Part shown: in pieces, positions 8,518-16,445 of the stretch
How the letters are laid out: every line of letters starts with the position of its first letter
Numbering within the stretch: the first letter of the stretch is position 1
Source: an uncultured Acetatifactor sp.
Lineage (GTDB): Bacteria > Bacillota > Clostridia > Lachnospirales > Lachnospiraceae
NCBI GenBank assembly: GCA_910586835.1
Contig: CAJUJU010000006.1
Span: 1 to 64,000 of the forward strand
Reading direction: 5' to 3'
DNA: 64,000 nucleotides
Position numbers and translations under genes: made by a program
The notes under the pieces: model-generated
Databases searched by the model: none
What the model saw: the letters and a program-made list of their open reading frames with translations, nothing else
Told to the model about the DNA's origin: nothing

Positions 8518-9212
8518 GCGAACACCTCCCTGAAATAAGCATCTACCGATTTTCCGTGCTGTTCCCTGATATTGTCTACAGAAGTATACAGCACCAGATG
8601 ACCAAAGCGCATAAAGATAACCTCATCCAGTACCTGTTCGATATCCCCGATCAGATGTGTGGAGATAATGACCGTGGCATTCGGGTTGTAATTGTTGATA
8701 ATCGTGCGCAGAATATAGTCTCTGGCCGCAGGGTCAACCCCCGCAATGGGTTCGTCCAGCACATAAAGATCTGCCTGACGGCTCATAACCAGAATAAGCT
8801 GCACCTTCTCCTTATTTCCTTTGGAGAGTGTCTTCAGCCGCACGGTTGGGTCAATGTTCAGGCTGCTTAGCATCTCCAGCGCCTTTTCTTTGGAAAAATC
8901 CGCATAGAAATCACAGAAAAAATCCAAAATCTGACTGATCCGCTTCCCGCCGGAAAGGTAAGTCCGATCCGGAAGGTATGCCACATGGGCTTTTGTCTCC
9001 ACTCCCACCGGCTGGCCGTTGATCCTGATACTCCCCTGACTGGGTGTCAGAAGGCCGTTCATCATTTTGATCAGCGTCGTCTTTCCGCTGCCGTTGGGCC
9101 CCAGAAGCCCCACAATCTTTCCCTTGGGAAGGGTAATCGTAATATTGTTTACCGCCACATTTCTCGCGTCGTAGGACTTTGTCAGACCAACGATCTCAAC
9201 CAGTTCATTCAT
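8511..9212 (-). CDS. ABC transporter ATP-binding protein
   Basis: A 233-residue ATPase. Walker A is GPNGSGKTT near residues 38-46, the signature loop is the variant LSKGN (near 130) in place of LSGGQ, and Walker B is LYVLDEPIAGVDP, followed by the switch histidine in STH. It energises the adjacent permease. The ATG at 9212 is chosen because it overlaps the regulator's stop codon by 8 bases (ATGAATGA), the usual translational coupling in such operons, and because MNELVEIVGLTKSY is the normal start of the family. Confidence 0.9.
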   Translation of the reverse strand: MNELVEIVGLTKSYDARNVAVNNITITLPKGKIVGLLGPNGSGKTTLIKMMNGLLTPSQGSIRINGQPVGVETKAHVAYLPDRTYLSGGKRISQILDFFCDFYADFSKEKALEMLSSLNIDPTVRLKTLSKGNKEKVQLILVMSRQADLYVLDEPIAGVDPAARDYILRTIINNYNPNATVIISTHLIGDIEQVLDEVIFMRFGHLVLYTSVDNIREQHGKSVDAYFREVFAC

Positions 9213-9582
9213 CCCGTTCTCCCCCGTCACATTTTTTTATCAGAAGCTCTACCGCCTCCTGCCCCGTATAGCCAAGTTCCCTGATCCTGGTGAGGAAATT
9301 CTCCACATGCTCCTGCGCCAGTCCCGCTCTGATATCCCGGATCAATTCCGCATCCTCGGTCACGGTTCTGCCGTTGGTCCGCTGCGTGACGATCAGTCCG
9401 CTCCGCTCCAGCTCCGCAAATGCCTTCTGCATCGTGTTGGGATTCACCGCCGCCACCGCCGCCAGTTCCCTGACGCTGGGCAGTCTGCTTCCCGGCGGAT
9501 ACAGGCCGGACACAATCTGCATCTGAATTCGCTCCACCAGCTGCGCATAAATCGGTCTGCCATTATCCAGATCCCATGCCAT
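9205..9582 (-). CDS. GntR-family transcriptional regulator, YtrA subfamily
   Basis: A 125-residue repressor-like protein: an N-terminal winged helix (residues about 10-75, with IYAQLVERIQMQIVSGLYPP, then LPSVRELA, NPNTMQKAFAELE and GLIVTQRTNGR) and only a short helical C-terminal dimerisation tail, which is the YtrA type. It is the first gene of the ABC operon and probably represses it; a perfect inverted repeat lies over its transcription start. YtrA-type regulators normally lose DNA binding in response to envelope-active compounds, but the inducer here is unknown. Confidence 0.92.
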   Translation of the reverse strand: MAWDLDNGRPIYAQLVERIQMQIVSGLYPPGSRLPSVRELAAVAAVNPNTMQKAFAELERSGLIVTQRTNGRTVTEDAELIRDIRAGLAQEHVENFLTRIRELGYTGQEAVELLIKKCDGGERDE

Positions 9583-9652
9583 CGCTCTCTTCCTTTCTTC
9601 TTTTACTCTGCCGCGGCATCTTTCAACACTGCGGCTGCTGAATTATTTCGCC

Positions 9653-9672
9653 TGTATTATCTTTATAATACA
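9653..9672. promoter_or_regulatory. GntR/YtrA-type operator
   Basis: A perfect palindrome TGTATTAT-N4-ATAATACA lies immediately downstream of the -10 box of the regulator's own promoter, where a bound repressor would block initiation. The spacing and AT-rich arms match operators of this regulator class. Confidence 0.65.
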
Positions 9673-9701
9673 ATGATACATCAGATATTCCGTTTCGTCA
9701 A
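9673..9701 (-). promoter_or_regulatory. Promoter of the GntR/ABC operon
   Basis: TTGACG and TATCAT with a 17-base spacer on the minus strand, abutting the operator at 9653-9672 and about 90 bases before the regulator's ATG. Confidence 0.6.
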
Positions 9702-9781
9702 TCTGTTTTTTCCATTTTTATGCGCTTTTTTGGATCCCCCGCATATAATACCTGTGAATAACTGCAAGGTATGGTCAACAT

Positions 9782-11062
9782 ATGTCCGAAAAACCCTTAA
9801 CAGCCGCACAGGAACCCATAACCTCAGACTCCGGCTATGCCGGTTCCATCCAAATCAGCGTGGTTTCCTCCATCGGCCTGATTCCCGTGGAAAACGCCAC
9901 CGTCACCATCTCCTACACCGGAGATCCGGATTCGCCCCTGGAGGTGCTTACCACCGACAGTTCCGGACAGACACCCACAGTCAGCCTGCCCGCTCCTCCG
10001 CTGGAGCTCTCTCTGAACCCGGAAGCGGAAGAACAGCCTTACTCGGAATACAACATCACTGTCACCGCGGAAGGCTATGAGCCCGTTCTCATTTCCGGCT
10101 CCGAGATCCTCGCAGACGAGCTTTCCCTCCAGCCTGTCCGCATGAACCCCCTTGCCACCACGGAGGAGGACGAGAAGGTCGTCATCATTCCCGCCCACAC
10201 CCTGTTCGGGCAATATCCGCCCAAAATACCCGAGGATGAGATCAAACCAATGGCGGAGACAGGGGAAATCGTCTTAAGCAGGGTAGTCATCCCCGAATAC
10301 ATCATTGTTCACGACGGTGTTCCCAGCGACCCCACCGCCCCGAACTACTGGGTGCGGTACAAGGATTATATCAAGAATGTTGCTTCCTGCGAGATCTATT
10401 CCACCTGGCCGGAAAGCGCCATCTACGCCAACATTCTTGCCATACAGTCCTTCACACTGAACAGAGTGTACACGGAGTGGTATCGGAATCAGGGATACAA
10501 TTTTACCATCACGTCCTCCACCGCCTATGACCACAAATGGATCTACGGCAGAAACATTTTTGAAAACATTGATTACCTGGTAGACAGTATCTTTGCCAAC
10601 TATCTCTCCCGTCCCGGCGTGCGGCAGCCCATCTTCACCTCTTACTGCGACGGCAAGCGGGTGACCTGCGACGGCTTAAGCCAGTGGGGCTCCAAGTATC
10701 TGGGGGATGAGGGCTATTCCGCCATTGAGATCATCCGCTATTACTACGGCAACGATATGTATATCAACACGGCGGATTTCATCTCCGGCGTTCCCTCCTC
10801 CTGGCCCGGCTACGACCTGGGGATCGGCGCCTCCGGCGAAAAGGTACGACAGCTGCAGACCCAGTTAAACCGCATCGCCCGCAACTACCCCGCCATCCCC
10901 ACCATCACCGCCGACGGAATCTACGGTCCCGCCACTGCGGAAGCCGTCCGTACCTTCCAGGGCATCTTCGGCCTGCCCCGAACCGGTGTCACGGACTATC
11001 CCACCTGGTACGAAGTCTCCGACATTTATGTGGGAGTGACCAGGATTGCAGAGCCGGGCTGA
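9782..11062 (+). CDS. SpoIID-domain protein with peptidoglycan-binding domain
   Basis: A 426-residue protein in three parts. Residues 20-125 look like a carboxypeptidase-regulatory beta domain (GSIQISVVSSIGLIPVENA, then GYEPVLISG). Residues about 190-335 resemble the SpoIID/LytB fold (YANILAIQSFTLNRVYTEW, TSYCDGK, GLSQWGSKYLGDEGYS, EIIRYYYG). Residues 350-425 are a PG_binding_1 repeat (GEKVRQLQTQLN, then DGIYGPATAEAVRTFQ). SpoIID proteins cut glycan strands in the engulfing spore. There is no signal peptide, which is odd for a wall enzyme and fits a spore-structural or mother-cell protein. The catalytic glutamate of SpoIID is not obvious. An AAGGT site precedes the ATG; a TATAAT lies at 9744. 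Confidence 0.8.
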   Translation: MSEKPLTAAQEPITSDSGYAGSIQISVVSSIGLIPVENATVTISYTGDPDSPLEVLTTDSSGQTPTVSLPAPPLELSLNPEAEEQPYSEYNITVTAEGYEPVLISGSEILADELSLQPVRMNPLATTEEDEKVVIIPAHTLFGQYPPKIPEDEIKPMAETGEIVLSRVVIPEYIIVHDGVPSDPTAPNYWVRYKDYIKNVASCEIYSTWPESAIYANILAIQSFTLNRVYTEWYRNQGYNFTITSSTAYDHKWIYGRNIFENIDYLVDSIFANYLSRPGVRQPIFTSYCDGKRVTCDGLSQWGSKYLGDEGYSAIEIIRYYYGNDMYINTADFISGVPSSWPGYDLGIGASGEKVRQLQTQLNRIARNYPAIPTITADGIYGPATAEAVRTFQGIFGLPRTGVTDYPTWYEVSDIYVGVTRIAEPG

Positions 11063-11087
11063 GGCTTCCTGCACCGGTTGCTTTTCT

Positions 11088-11141
11088 CTGCGGCTTCCTG
11101 TTTTTTTCCCTTTCCGGCGGAATCATCACAGGAAACCGCAG
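11088..11141. terminator. Inverted repeat between convergent genes, weak terminator candidate
   Basis: Arms at 11088-11100 and 11129-11141 pair over 13 positions with one mismatch, around a 28-base loop containing seven T. It lies between the convergent SpoIID-domain and AraC genes. There is no T-run after the stem, so termination is uncertain. Confidence 0.35.
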
Positions 11142-11170
11142 CGGGCCGGTTCGGCGCAGCGCCCGGTTCG

Positions 11171-12094
11171 TCACGAATAATATTCCCTGTACTTTCCCGG
11201 CGGTACACCGAAGGTATCCCGAAAGCTGCGCAGAAAGGCCGTGTAATCCGAAAACCCCGCACTCTGCCAGCTTTCCGTCACTCCCGCGCCCTGCCGCAGA
11301 GCCTCGCAGGCCTTAATCAGCCTTTTGTGCACAAGAAAGGCATGAGCCGTAACCCCGGTGAGCTCCTTAAATTTCCGCAGGAAATAGTATTTGCTCATAT
11401 GCACCTGAGCCGCCAGTCCCTCCACCGTGATCCGCTCTGTCAGATGACCGTCGATGTAGGCGGATACCTGCTCCACCAGAGGATGGCTCACCAGCTCCTC
11501 CCTGGCAAAGAGATATTCCTTTCTGGCGCACAGCATATTCAGGTACACAAAGAACAACGTCAGACACCCCCGATCCAGCACGCGCTTCGCCCCCGGATCC
11601 TCGGACTCCTGCAGGCGGGTTGTGACCAGCTTCAAAAGATATCCCTGAAGCATTTCCCTGTAATAGATGGGAAAACGACAGGCGCAGGAATCCTTTCCCC
11701 GAAAACAGGCGGTCAGATCCATGTCCTCTCCCGAGAGGGAGGACAGCATCCGCGGCGTGACCCACAGAATAATCCGCCGTGAGGAGTCGTGCTTATCCTC
11801 CACATAATGATATTTGTGCAGAACATTCTGGTCTATCAGCAAAAAGTCCCCTTTCTTCACATGATAGGTTCTGTCCTCGATCATGGAAGAATATTCCCCC
11901 TCCAGCACATAAATGATCTCATAAAAGCTGTGATAATGAAAGGAAATCGCCCCCATAGGGGCACCCAGCTTTTCGTAGACCTCATAGTCCTCATTCATCA
12001 TATACTGACGTTCGTCCCCTGCCTCCAGCCTGCGTATGCTTTTTTCCCGCTTCTCCATCCCTGCTCCCATCCTGGTTCCTGCCCCGGGCGCCAT
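11171..12094 (-). CDS. AraC-family regulator, probably of the uxu genes
   Basis: A 307-residue regulator: an N-terminal cupin sensor (HYHSFYEIIYVLEGEYSSM, then KKGDFLLIDQNVLHKY) and a C-terminal double helix-turn-helix (GLAAQVHMSKYYFLRKFKEL, AGFSDYTAFLRSFRDTFG, then PPGKYREYY). It is transcribed away from uxuA, with about 160 bases between the two ATGs, so it most likely activates hexuronate catabolism in response to glucuronate, galacturonate or a derived mannonate. The ATG at 12094 is chosen because GGGGAG stands 6 bases before it; an ATG at 12058 is an alternative. Confidence 0.88.
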   Translation of the reverse strand: MAPGAGTRMGAGMEKREKSIRRLEAGDERQYMMNEDYEVYEKLGAPMGAISFHYHSFYEIIYVLEGEYSSMIEDRTYHVKKGDFLLIDQNVLHKYHYVEDKHDSSRRIILWVTPRMLSSLSGEDMDLTACFRGKDSCACRFPIYYREMLQGYLLKLVTTRLQESEDPGAKRVLDRGCLTLFFVYLNMLCARKEYLFAREELVSHPLVEQVSAYIDGHLTERITVEGLAAQVHMSKYYFLRKFKELTGVTAHAFLVHKRLIKACEALRQGAGVTESWQSAGFSDYTAFLRSFRDTFGVPPGKYREYYS

Positions 12095-12258
12095 GTGCTT
12101 CTCCCCGTTTCCCCTGAAATAAAACAACTAACGCTTTCTGCTTTGAGTATAGGACAATTTTTGCATGATATCAAGCAATATATATGCTTTTCCTGCATTT
12201 TCGTTTGTATTATACTGAACCTATCAAAACGGAAGATCCTTCCAGAAAAGAGGCAGCT

Positions 12259-13332
12259 ATGCAGATGACATTGCGCTGGTACGGCAGCAAGTACGACACC
12301 GTAACATTGAAACAGATCCGTCAGATCCCCGGTGTCACCGGAGTGATCTCCACCCTGTACGGCACCAAACCCGGAGAGGTATGGGAGACATCGGACATCC
12401 TCGCGCTGAAAAAGGAAGTGGAGGACGCCGGCCTCACTCTGGCCGGCATTGAGAGCGTCAACATTCACGACGCCATCAAGGTGGGAACTCCCGACCGGGA
12501 TAAGTACATCGACAACTATATCACCACCCTGGAGCGTCTGGGAAAAGCGGACATTCATATGGTCTGCTATAACTTCATGCCCGTCTTCGACTGGACCAGA
12601 ACCGAGCTTGCAAGAGTCCGTCCCGACGGTTCCACCGTGCTGGCTTACACCCAGGAGGCCGTGGATGCCTTAAACCCCGAGGATATGTTCGCCTCCATCA
12701 GCGGCGACTCCAACGGCTCCATCCTCCCCGGCTGGGAACCCGAGCGCATGGCCCATATAAAGGAGCTCTTTGAAATGTACCGGGATGTGGACGACGAAAA
12801 GCTCTTCGCCAATCTGAAATACTTCCTGGAGCGCATCATGCCTGCCTGCGACAAGTATGATATCAACATGGCAATCCATCCGGACGACCCCGCCTGGAGC
12901 GTATTCGGCCTGCCCCGGATCATCGTTAACAAGGCCAACATCCTGCGCATGATGAAGATGGTGGACAATCCCCACAACGGTGTCACCTTCTGCTCCGGCT
13001 CCTACGGCACTAATCTGGAAAACGACCTGCCGGACATGATCCGCTCCCTGAAGGGCAGGATTCACTTTGCCCATGTGCGGAATCTGAAGTTCAATTCCCC
13101 CACCGACTTCGAGGAGTCCGCACACCTCTCAAGCGACGGTACCTTCGACATGTATGAGATCATGCTGGCCCTCTATGACATCGGCTTTACCGGTCCCATC
13201 CGGCCTGACCACGGACGTATGATCTGGGACGAGGTAGCAATGCCCGGCTATGGCCTTTACGACAGAGCCCTCGGCGCCGCCTACTTAAACGGACTCTGGG
13301 AAGCCATCGAAAAACAACACAAAAAAGGATAA
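12259..13332 (+). CDS. uxuA: Mannonate dehydratase
   Basis: A 357-residue enzyme that dehydrates D-mannonate to 2-keto-3-deoxy-gluconate, the step after fructuronate reduction in glucuronate breakdown. The start MQMTLRWYGSKYDTVTLKQI and the blocks IPGVTGVISTLYG, YNFMPVFDWTR, MAIHPDDPAW, GVTFCSGSYG, HFAHVRN and GPIRPDHGR are characteristic, including His, Cys and Asp residues that bind the divalent metal. The ATG at 12259 gives the usual length; an earlier in-frame start would add a non-conserved tail. It precedes the fructuronate reductase gene by 161 bases and faces its likely AraC regulator. Confidence 0.95.
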   Translation: MQMTLRWYGSKYDTVTLKQIRQIPGVTGVISTLYGTKPGEVWETSDILALKKEVEDAGLTLAGIESVNIHDAIKVGTPDRDKYIDNYITTLERLGKADIHMVCYNFMPVFDWTRTELARVRPDGSTVLAYTQEAVDALNPEDMFASISGDSNGSILPGWEPERMAHIKELFEMYRDVDDEKLFANLKYFLERIMPACDKYDINMAIHPDDPAWSVFGLPRIIVNKANILRMMKMVDNPHNGVTFCSGSYGTNLENDLPDMIRSLKGRIHFAHVRNLKFNSPTDFEESAHLSSDGTFDMYEIMLALYDIGFTGPIRPDHGRMIWDEVAMPGYGLYDRALGAAYLNGLWEAIEKQHKKG

Positions 13333-13493
13333 ATTTCCTTCCAGTCCGTTATACTATAAATCAGTACAGCGCCTGTTCGCCCACAATGAAACACGCGGCA
13401 GCTTAATTATTTGCACACAAATTTGTTCCGGAGCCACAAAGCCGAATCTGATTTTCACCCTTCTCATTACAGGCTCCGGCATGGAGGATTAAT

Positions 13494-15113
13494 ATGAAAT
13501 TGACAAGAGCCGGACTTGAGGCAGACCGGGCGGCATTTGAAGCCGCCGGCTATTCTCTTCCAACCTTTGACTATGAAACGGTAAAGAAAAATACCCTTGA
13601 GAATCCTGCCTGGATCCACTTCGGCGCAGGCAACATTTTCCGCGCCTTCCAGGCAAACGTGGTGCAGAATCTCTTAAACAGAGGCATTCTCACCGCCGGC
13701 CTGATCGCCGCGGAAGGCTACGACTATGAAATCATTGAAAAGAGCAACCGCCCTCACGACAATCTGACTATCCTTGCCACCCTGAAAGCGGACAATACCG
13801 TGGAAAAGACCGTGGTGGGCAGTATCATGGAGTCCCTTATCCTGGACAGCGGTAACGAGAAGGAATACTCCCGGCTGAAGGAAATTTTCGCAAAGCCTTC
13901 CCTGCAGATGGCAAGCTTTACCATCACCGAGAAGGGATATGCCGTCACCGACGCAAAGGGCAATGTCCTTCCCGCCATAGCCGCCGACTTCGAAAAAGGC
14001 CCCGCTGCTCCGGACAGCTATCTGGGCAAAGTGGTCTCTTTACTGTACCACAGATATCAAAACGGCAGGCTTCCTTTGGCCATGGTCAGCATGGATAACT
14101 GCTCCCACAACGGCGACAAGCTCTTCGCCGCAGTGAGTGCCTTCGCCAAAGCCTGGTGTGAAAAAGGCCTTGCGGAAAAAGAATTTATGGATTATGTGAC
14201 AGACCGGTCTAAGATTTCCTTCCCCTGGACCATGATCGACAAGATCACCCCCAGGCCGGACGCAAAGGTGGAAGCCATGCTGGCCGCGGACGGAATCGAG
14301 GAACTGGAACCCGTGATCACCTCCAAAAACACCTACATCGCTCCCTTCGTCAACGCGGAGGAATGCGAATATCTGGTGATCGAAGACGCCTTTCCCGCCG
14401 GCAGGCTTCCCCTGGAGGAAGGCGGAATCATTTACACGGATAGAGAAACCGTTGACAAGGTGGAGAAAATGAAGGTCTGCACCTGCTTAAATCCCCTTCA
14501 CACCGCCCTTGCCATCTTCGGCTGCCTGCTGGGCTACACCCTTGTTTCCGATGAGATGAAAAATCCTCTGCTCAAAAAACTGGTGGAGACAATCGGCTAT
14601 GTGGAAGGACTTCCCGTGGTGGTAAATCCCGGGATTCTGGATCCCAGGGAATTTATCGACCAGGTGGTAAACGTTCGCATCCCCAATCCCTTCATGCCGG
14701 ATGCTCCCCAGAGAATCGCAACCGACACCTCCCAGAAGCTGGCCATCCGCTACGGTGAGACCATCAAGGCTTACCAGAAGGATCCTTCCCTGAATGTGGC
14801 GGACTTAAAGCTGATACCCCTGGTGTTTGCCGGCTGGCTGCGCTATCTCATGGCAGTGGACGATCAGGGCAACCCTTTCACCCCCAGCGCGGATCCTCTG
14901 CTGGAGGCGGCAGGCGCCTATGTGAAAGACTATGAATTGTCCCACGCATCCAAGGATCTTGACAAACTGGATAAGCTGCTCTCCAACGAGAAGGTCTTCG
15001 GCGTAGATCTGGTCTCCGCAGGTTTGGCGGAAACCGTAAAGAACTATTTTGCGGAGCTTTCCTGCGGCGTCGGCGCCGTGGAGGCAACCCTTCGGAAATA
15101 CACAAACCAATAA
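13494..15113 (+). CDS. uxuB: Fructuronate reductase (mannitol dehydrogenase family)
   Basis: A 539-residue member of the long-chain polyol dehydrogenase family. The N-terminal Rossmann entry IHFGAGNIFRAFQ binds NAD(H), and KVCTCLNPLHTALAIFGCLL carries the family's catalytic Lys/Asn/His block. Next to uxuA this is best read as D-fructuronate to D-mannonate reductase (UxuB), although tagaturonate reductase or a mannitol-type enzyme cannot be excluded from sequence alone. A GGAGG site lies 7 bases before the ATG. No uronate isomerase or transporter is in the window, so the pathway is completed elsewhere. Confidence 0.88.
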   Translation: MKLTRAGLEADRAAFEAAGYSLPTFDYETVKKNTLENPAWIHFGAGNIFRAFQANVVQNLLNRGILTAGLIAAEGYDYEIIEKSNRPHDNLTILATLKADNTVEKTVVGSIMESLILDSGNEKEYSRLKEIFAKPSLQMASFTITEKGYAVTDAKGNVLPAIAADFEKGPAAPDSYLGKVVSLLYHRYQNGRLPLAMVSMDNCSHNGDKLFAAVSAFAKAWCEKGLAEKEFMDYVTDRSKISFPWTMIDKITPRPDAKVEAMLAADGIEELEPVITSKNTYIAPFVNAEECEYLVIEDAFPAGRLPLEEGGIIYTDRETVDKVEKMKVCTCLNPLHTALAIFGCLLGYTLVSDEMKNPLLKKLVETIGYVEGLPVVVNPGILDPREFIDQVVNVRIPNPFMPDAPQRIATDTSQKLAIRYGETIKAYQKDPSLNVADLKLIPLVFAGWLRYLMAVDDQGNPFTPSADPLLEAAGAYVKDYELSHASKDLDKLDKLLSNEKVFGVDLVSAGLAETVKNYFAELSCGVGAVEATLRKYTNQ

Positions 15114-15124
15114 AAAAGCTGATT

Positions 15125-15159
15125 AAAAAAGACAGGGTCCCGCTGGCTCTGTCTTTTTT
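15125..15159. terminator. Bidirectional terminator between uxuB and the Rpn-type gene
   Basis: An 11-bp stem (15125-15135 with 15149-15159) whose arms are A-rich on the left and T-rich on the right gives a T-run on either strand, so it can end both convergent genes. Confidence 0.85.
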
Positions 15160-15174
15160 GTTGACTTTCCTGTA

Positions 15175-16065
15175 CTATCTTCTGTCTGAAATCTGAATCC
15201 CCGTCTTTGCGAGAAACGCGTCCACACTTTCTGCTCCGGCCGCCGTTAGATGCCAGTCACTCAGTATTTCCAGATCTCTCTGCGCCCGAATGATCTGCTC
15301 CAGCTCCTTGGGAACCGCTCCCCTGACATTCAACAGCTGCAAAACGGCATCTGCTTTCCCGGCCGCCTTACCAACCTCCATGCCCTCTTCCCTGACAAAG
15401 GCATCTCTGGCATTCCTGTCCCGTATCTCCCTGAGATGTGCCTCATACAATGCCCTCAGGCCCTTTCTCAGACTCATCACCTTCACCTCTTTTACTGCCT
15501 CCAGCAGTCCCGGATTCTTCGCACTTATCATCTCCAGCTCCTCCTCCGTCCTCACGTTCATCAGCCGGATCCACTCGTCCACCGGCTCCGTTCCCTTCAG
15601 CTTTTTTCCCAGCTCGATCACATGCATCTCAAACAGATCCGAATACTCCTGCCCCTTTTCATTCCGCAAACGGTATATTCTGTGGTATTCCGGATCCTCA
15701 TCCAGGTTGAAATCCAACAGGTTAATACAGATGCACTTTTTCAATCGGTGGTACTGCTCTCCCACCAACAGCTCCTCTGTAAACATCTTAGCCAGATAAA
15801 ACAAACTCCTCTTATCCCAGCAGGCCAGCATTTTGATCTGCAGCTCGATGTTCACCATCCGATCATCGTTCAGCTCCACCCGCACATCCAGAATCCCTTG
15901 CTTCTGTCCGGAATACCGCTTCCACAGAAACGGACTTGCCAGCCGCACGGAGCGGATCTCCGCTGCCGGTATTCCCAGCACATCGCTGATAAAATACTTC
16001 CGCACCTCCTCATTCTGCATCAGCTGCTTAAAGCTGAAGTCATACTTTGGCGATACAATTCCCAT
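15175..16065 (-). CDS. Rpn/PD-(D/E)XK nuclease family protein (transposase-like)
   Basis: A 296-residue member of the Rpn/PDDEXK_2 family, formerly called conserved transposase. The opening PKYDFSFKQLM is followed by the nuclease core ILDVRVELNDDRMVNIELQI, giving D-x-R...NIELQ in place of the usual D-(10-20)-E-x-Q, then RSLFYLAKMFTEEL and a variable C-terminal tail with KAAGKADAVLQLLNVRG. RpnA proteins are recombination-promoting DNA endonucleases; activity here is inferred. The ATG at 16065 is fixed by AAAGGAGG 9-10 bases upstream. The open frame continues to 16242, but that extension translates a DNA repeat and is not protein. No other transposon gene or end is visible. Confidence 0.85.
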   Translation of the reverse strand: MGIVSPKYDFSFKQLMQNEEVRKYFISDVLGIPAAEIRSVRLASPFLWKRYSGQKQGILDVRVELNDDRMVNIELQIKMLACWDKRSLFYLAKMFTEELLVGEQYHRLKKCICINLLDFNLDEDPEYHRIYRLRNEKGQEYSDLFEMHVIELGKKLKGTEPVDEWIRLMNVRTEEELEMISAKNPGLLEAVKEVKVMSLRKGLRALYEAHLREIRDRNARDAFVREEGMEVGKAAGKADAVLQLLNVRGAVPKELEQIIRAQRDLEILSDWHLTAAGAESVDAFLAKTGIQISDRR

Positions 16066-16101
16066 CCAAACCTTTCCTCCTTTGCACACAGGAGGCTTTT
16101 C

Positions 16102-16197
16102 TATGGGATAGCATTTCCCTGGAACAGTATTTCCCTGAGAAGACATTTCCCTGGGACAACACTTCCCTGGGATGGTACTTCCCCGGGATGGTACTTC
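16102..16197. repeat. Six tandem 16-bp repeats in the leader of the Rpn-type gene
   Basis: Read on the minus strand the units are GAAGTACCATCCCGGG, GAAGTACCATCCCAGG, GAAGTGTTGTCCCAGG, GAAATGTCTTCTCAGG, GAAATACTGTTCCAGG and GAAATGCTATCCCATA. The copies nearest the upstream side are almost identical and decay toward the gene. The unit length is not a multiple of three and the array ends 37 bases before the start codon. Confidence 0.9.
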
Positions 16198-16209
16198 CGA
16201 AAATCTCCT

Positions 16210-16240
16210 GCTTTTAAAATTGTAATGTGAATTTAAAAGC
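16210..16240. repeat. AT-rich inverted repeat upstream of the tandem array
   Basis: GCTTTTAAA at 16210-16218 pairs with TTTAAAAGC at 16232-16240 around 13 bases. A second small palindrome (ATGCTTT-N4-AAAGCAT type) follows near 16300-16320. The stretch 16198-16445 is AT-rich, has no gene, and divides the Rpn-type gene from the XRE regulator; apart from these repeats and the promoter at 16384 I see nothing in it. Confidence 0.5.
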
Positions 16241-16383
16241 ATAGACTTTCTGACATTTTCAGTGAATTGTTAGATGAACTTAAATGAATTAGAAACTGTT
16301 ATGCTTTGTATAAAAGCATATCATATCTACAACAAACCTACAAGAAATATTTACCATGGTAAAAAAATCTGCCGTATTATCCT

Positions 16384-16412
16384 TTGACACAGATGCGGCA
16401 ATACTCTAAACT
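16384..16412 (+). promoter_or_regulatory. Promoter of the XRE regulator gene
   Basis: A consensus TTGACA -35 box, 17-base spacer and TAAACT -10 box, about 34 bases before the regulator's ATG. Confidence 0.6.
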
Positions 16413-16445
16413 GTTTGTTAACAGAAAGACACAGGAGGCTGCACG

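Noticed and set aside
16066..16242. N-terminal extension of the Rpn-type protein
   Set aside because: The extension is a translation of the 16-bp DNA repeat; a strong ribosome site fixes the start at 16065.
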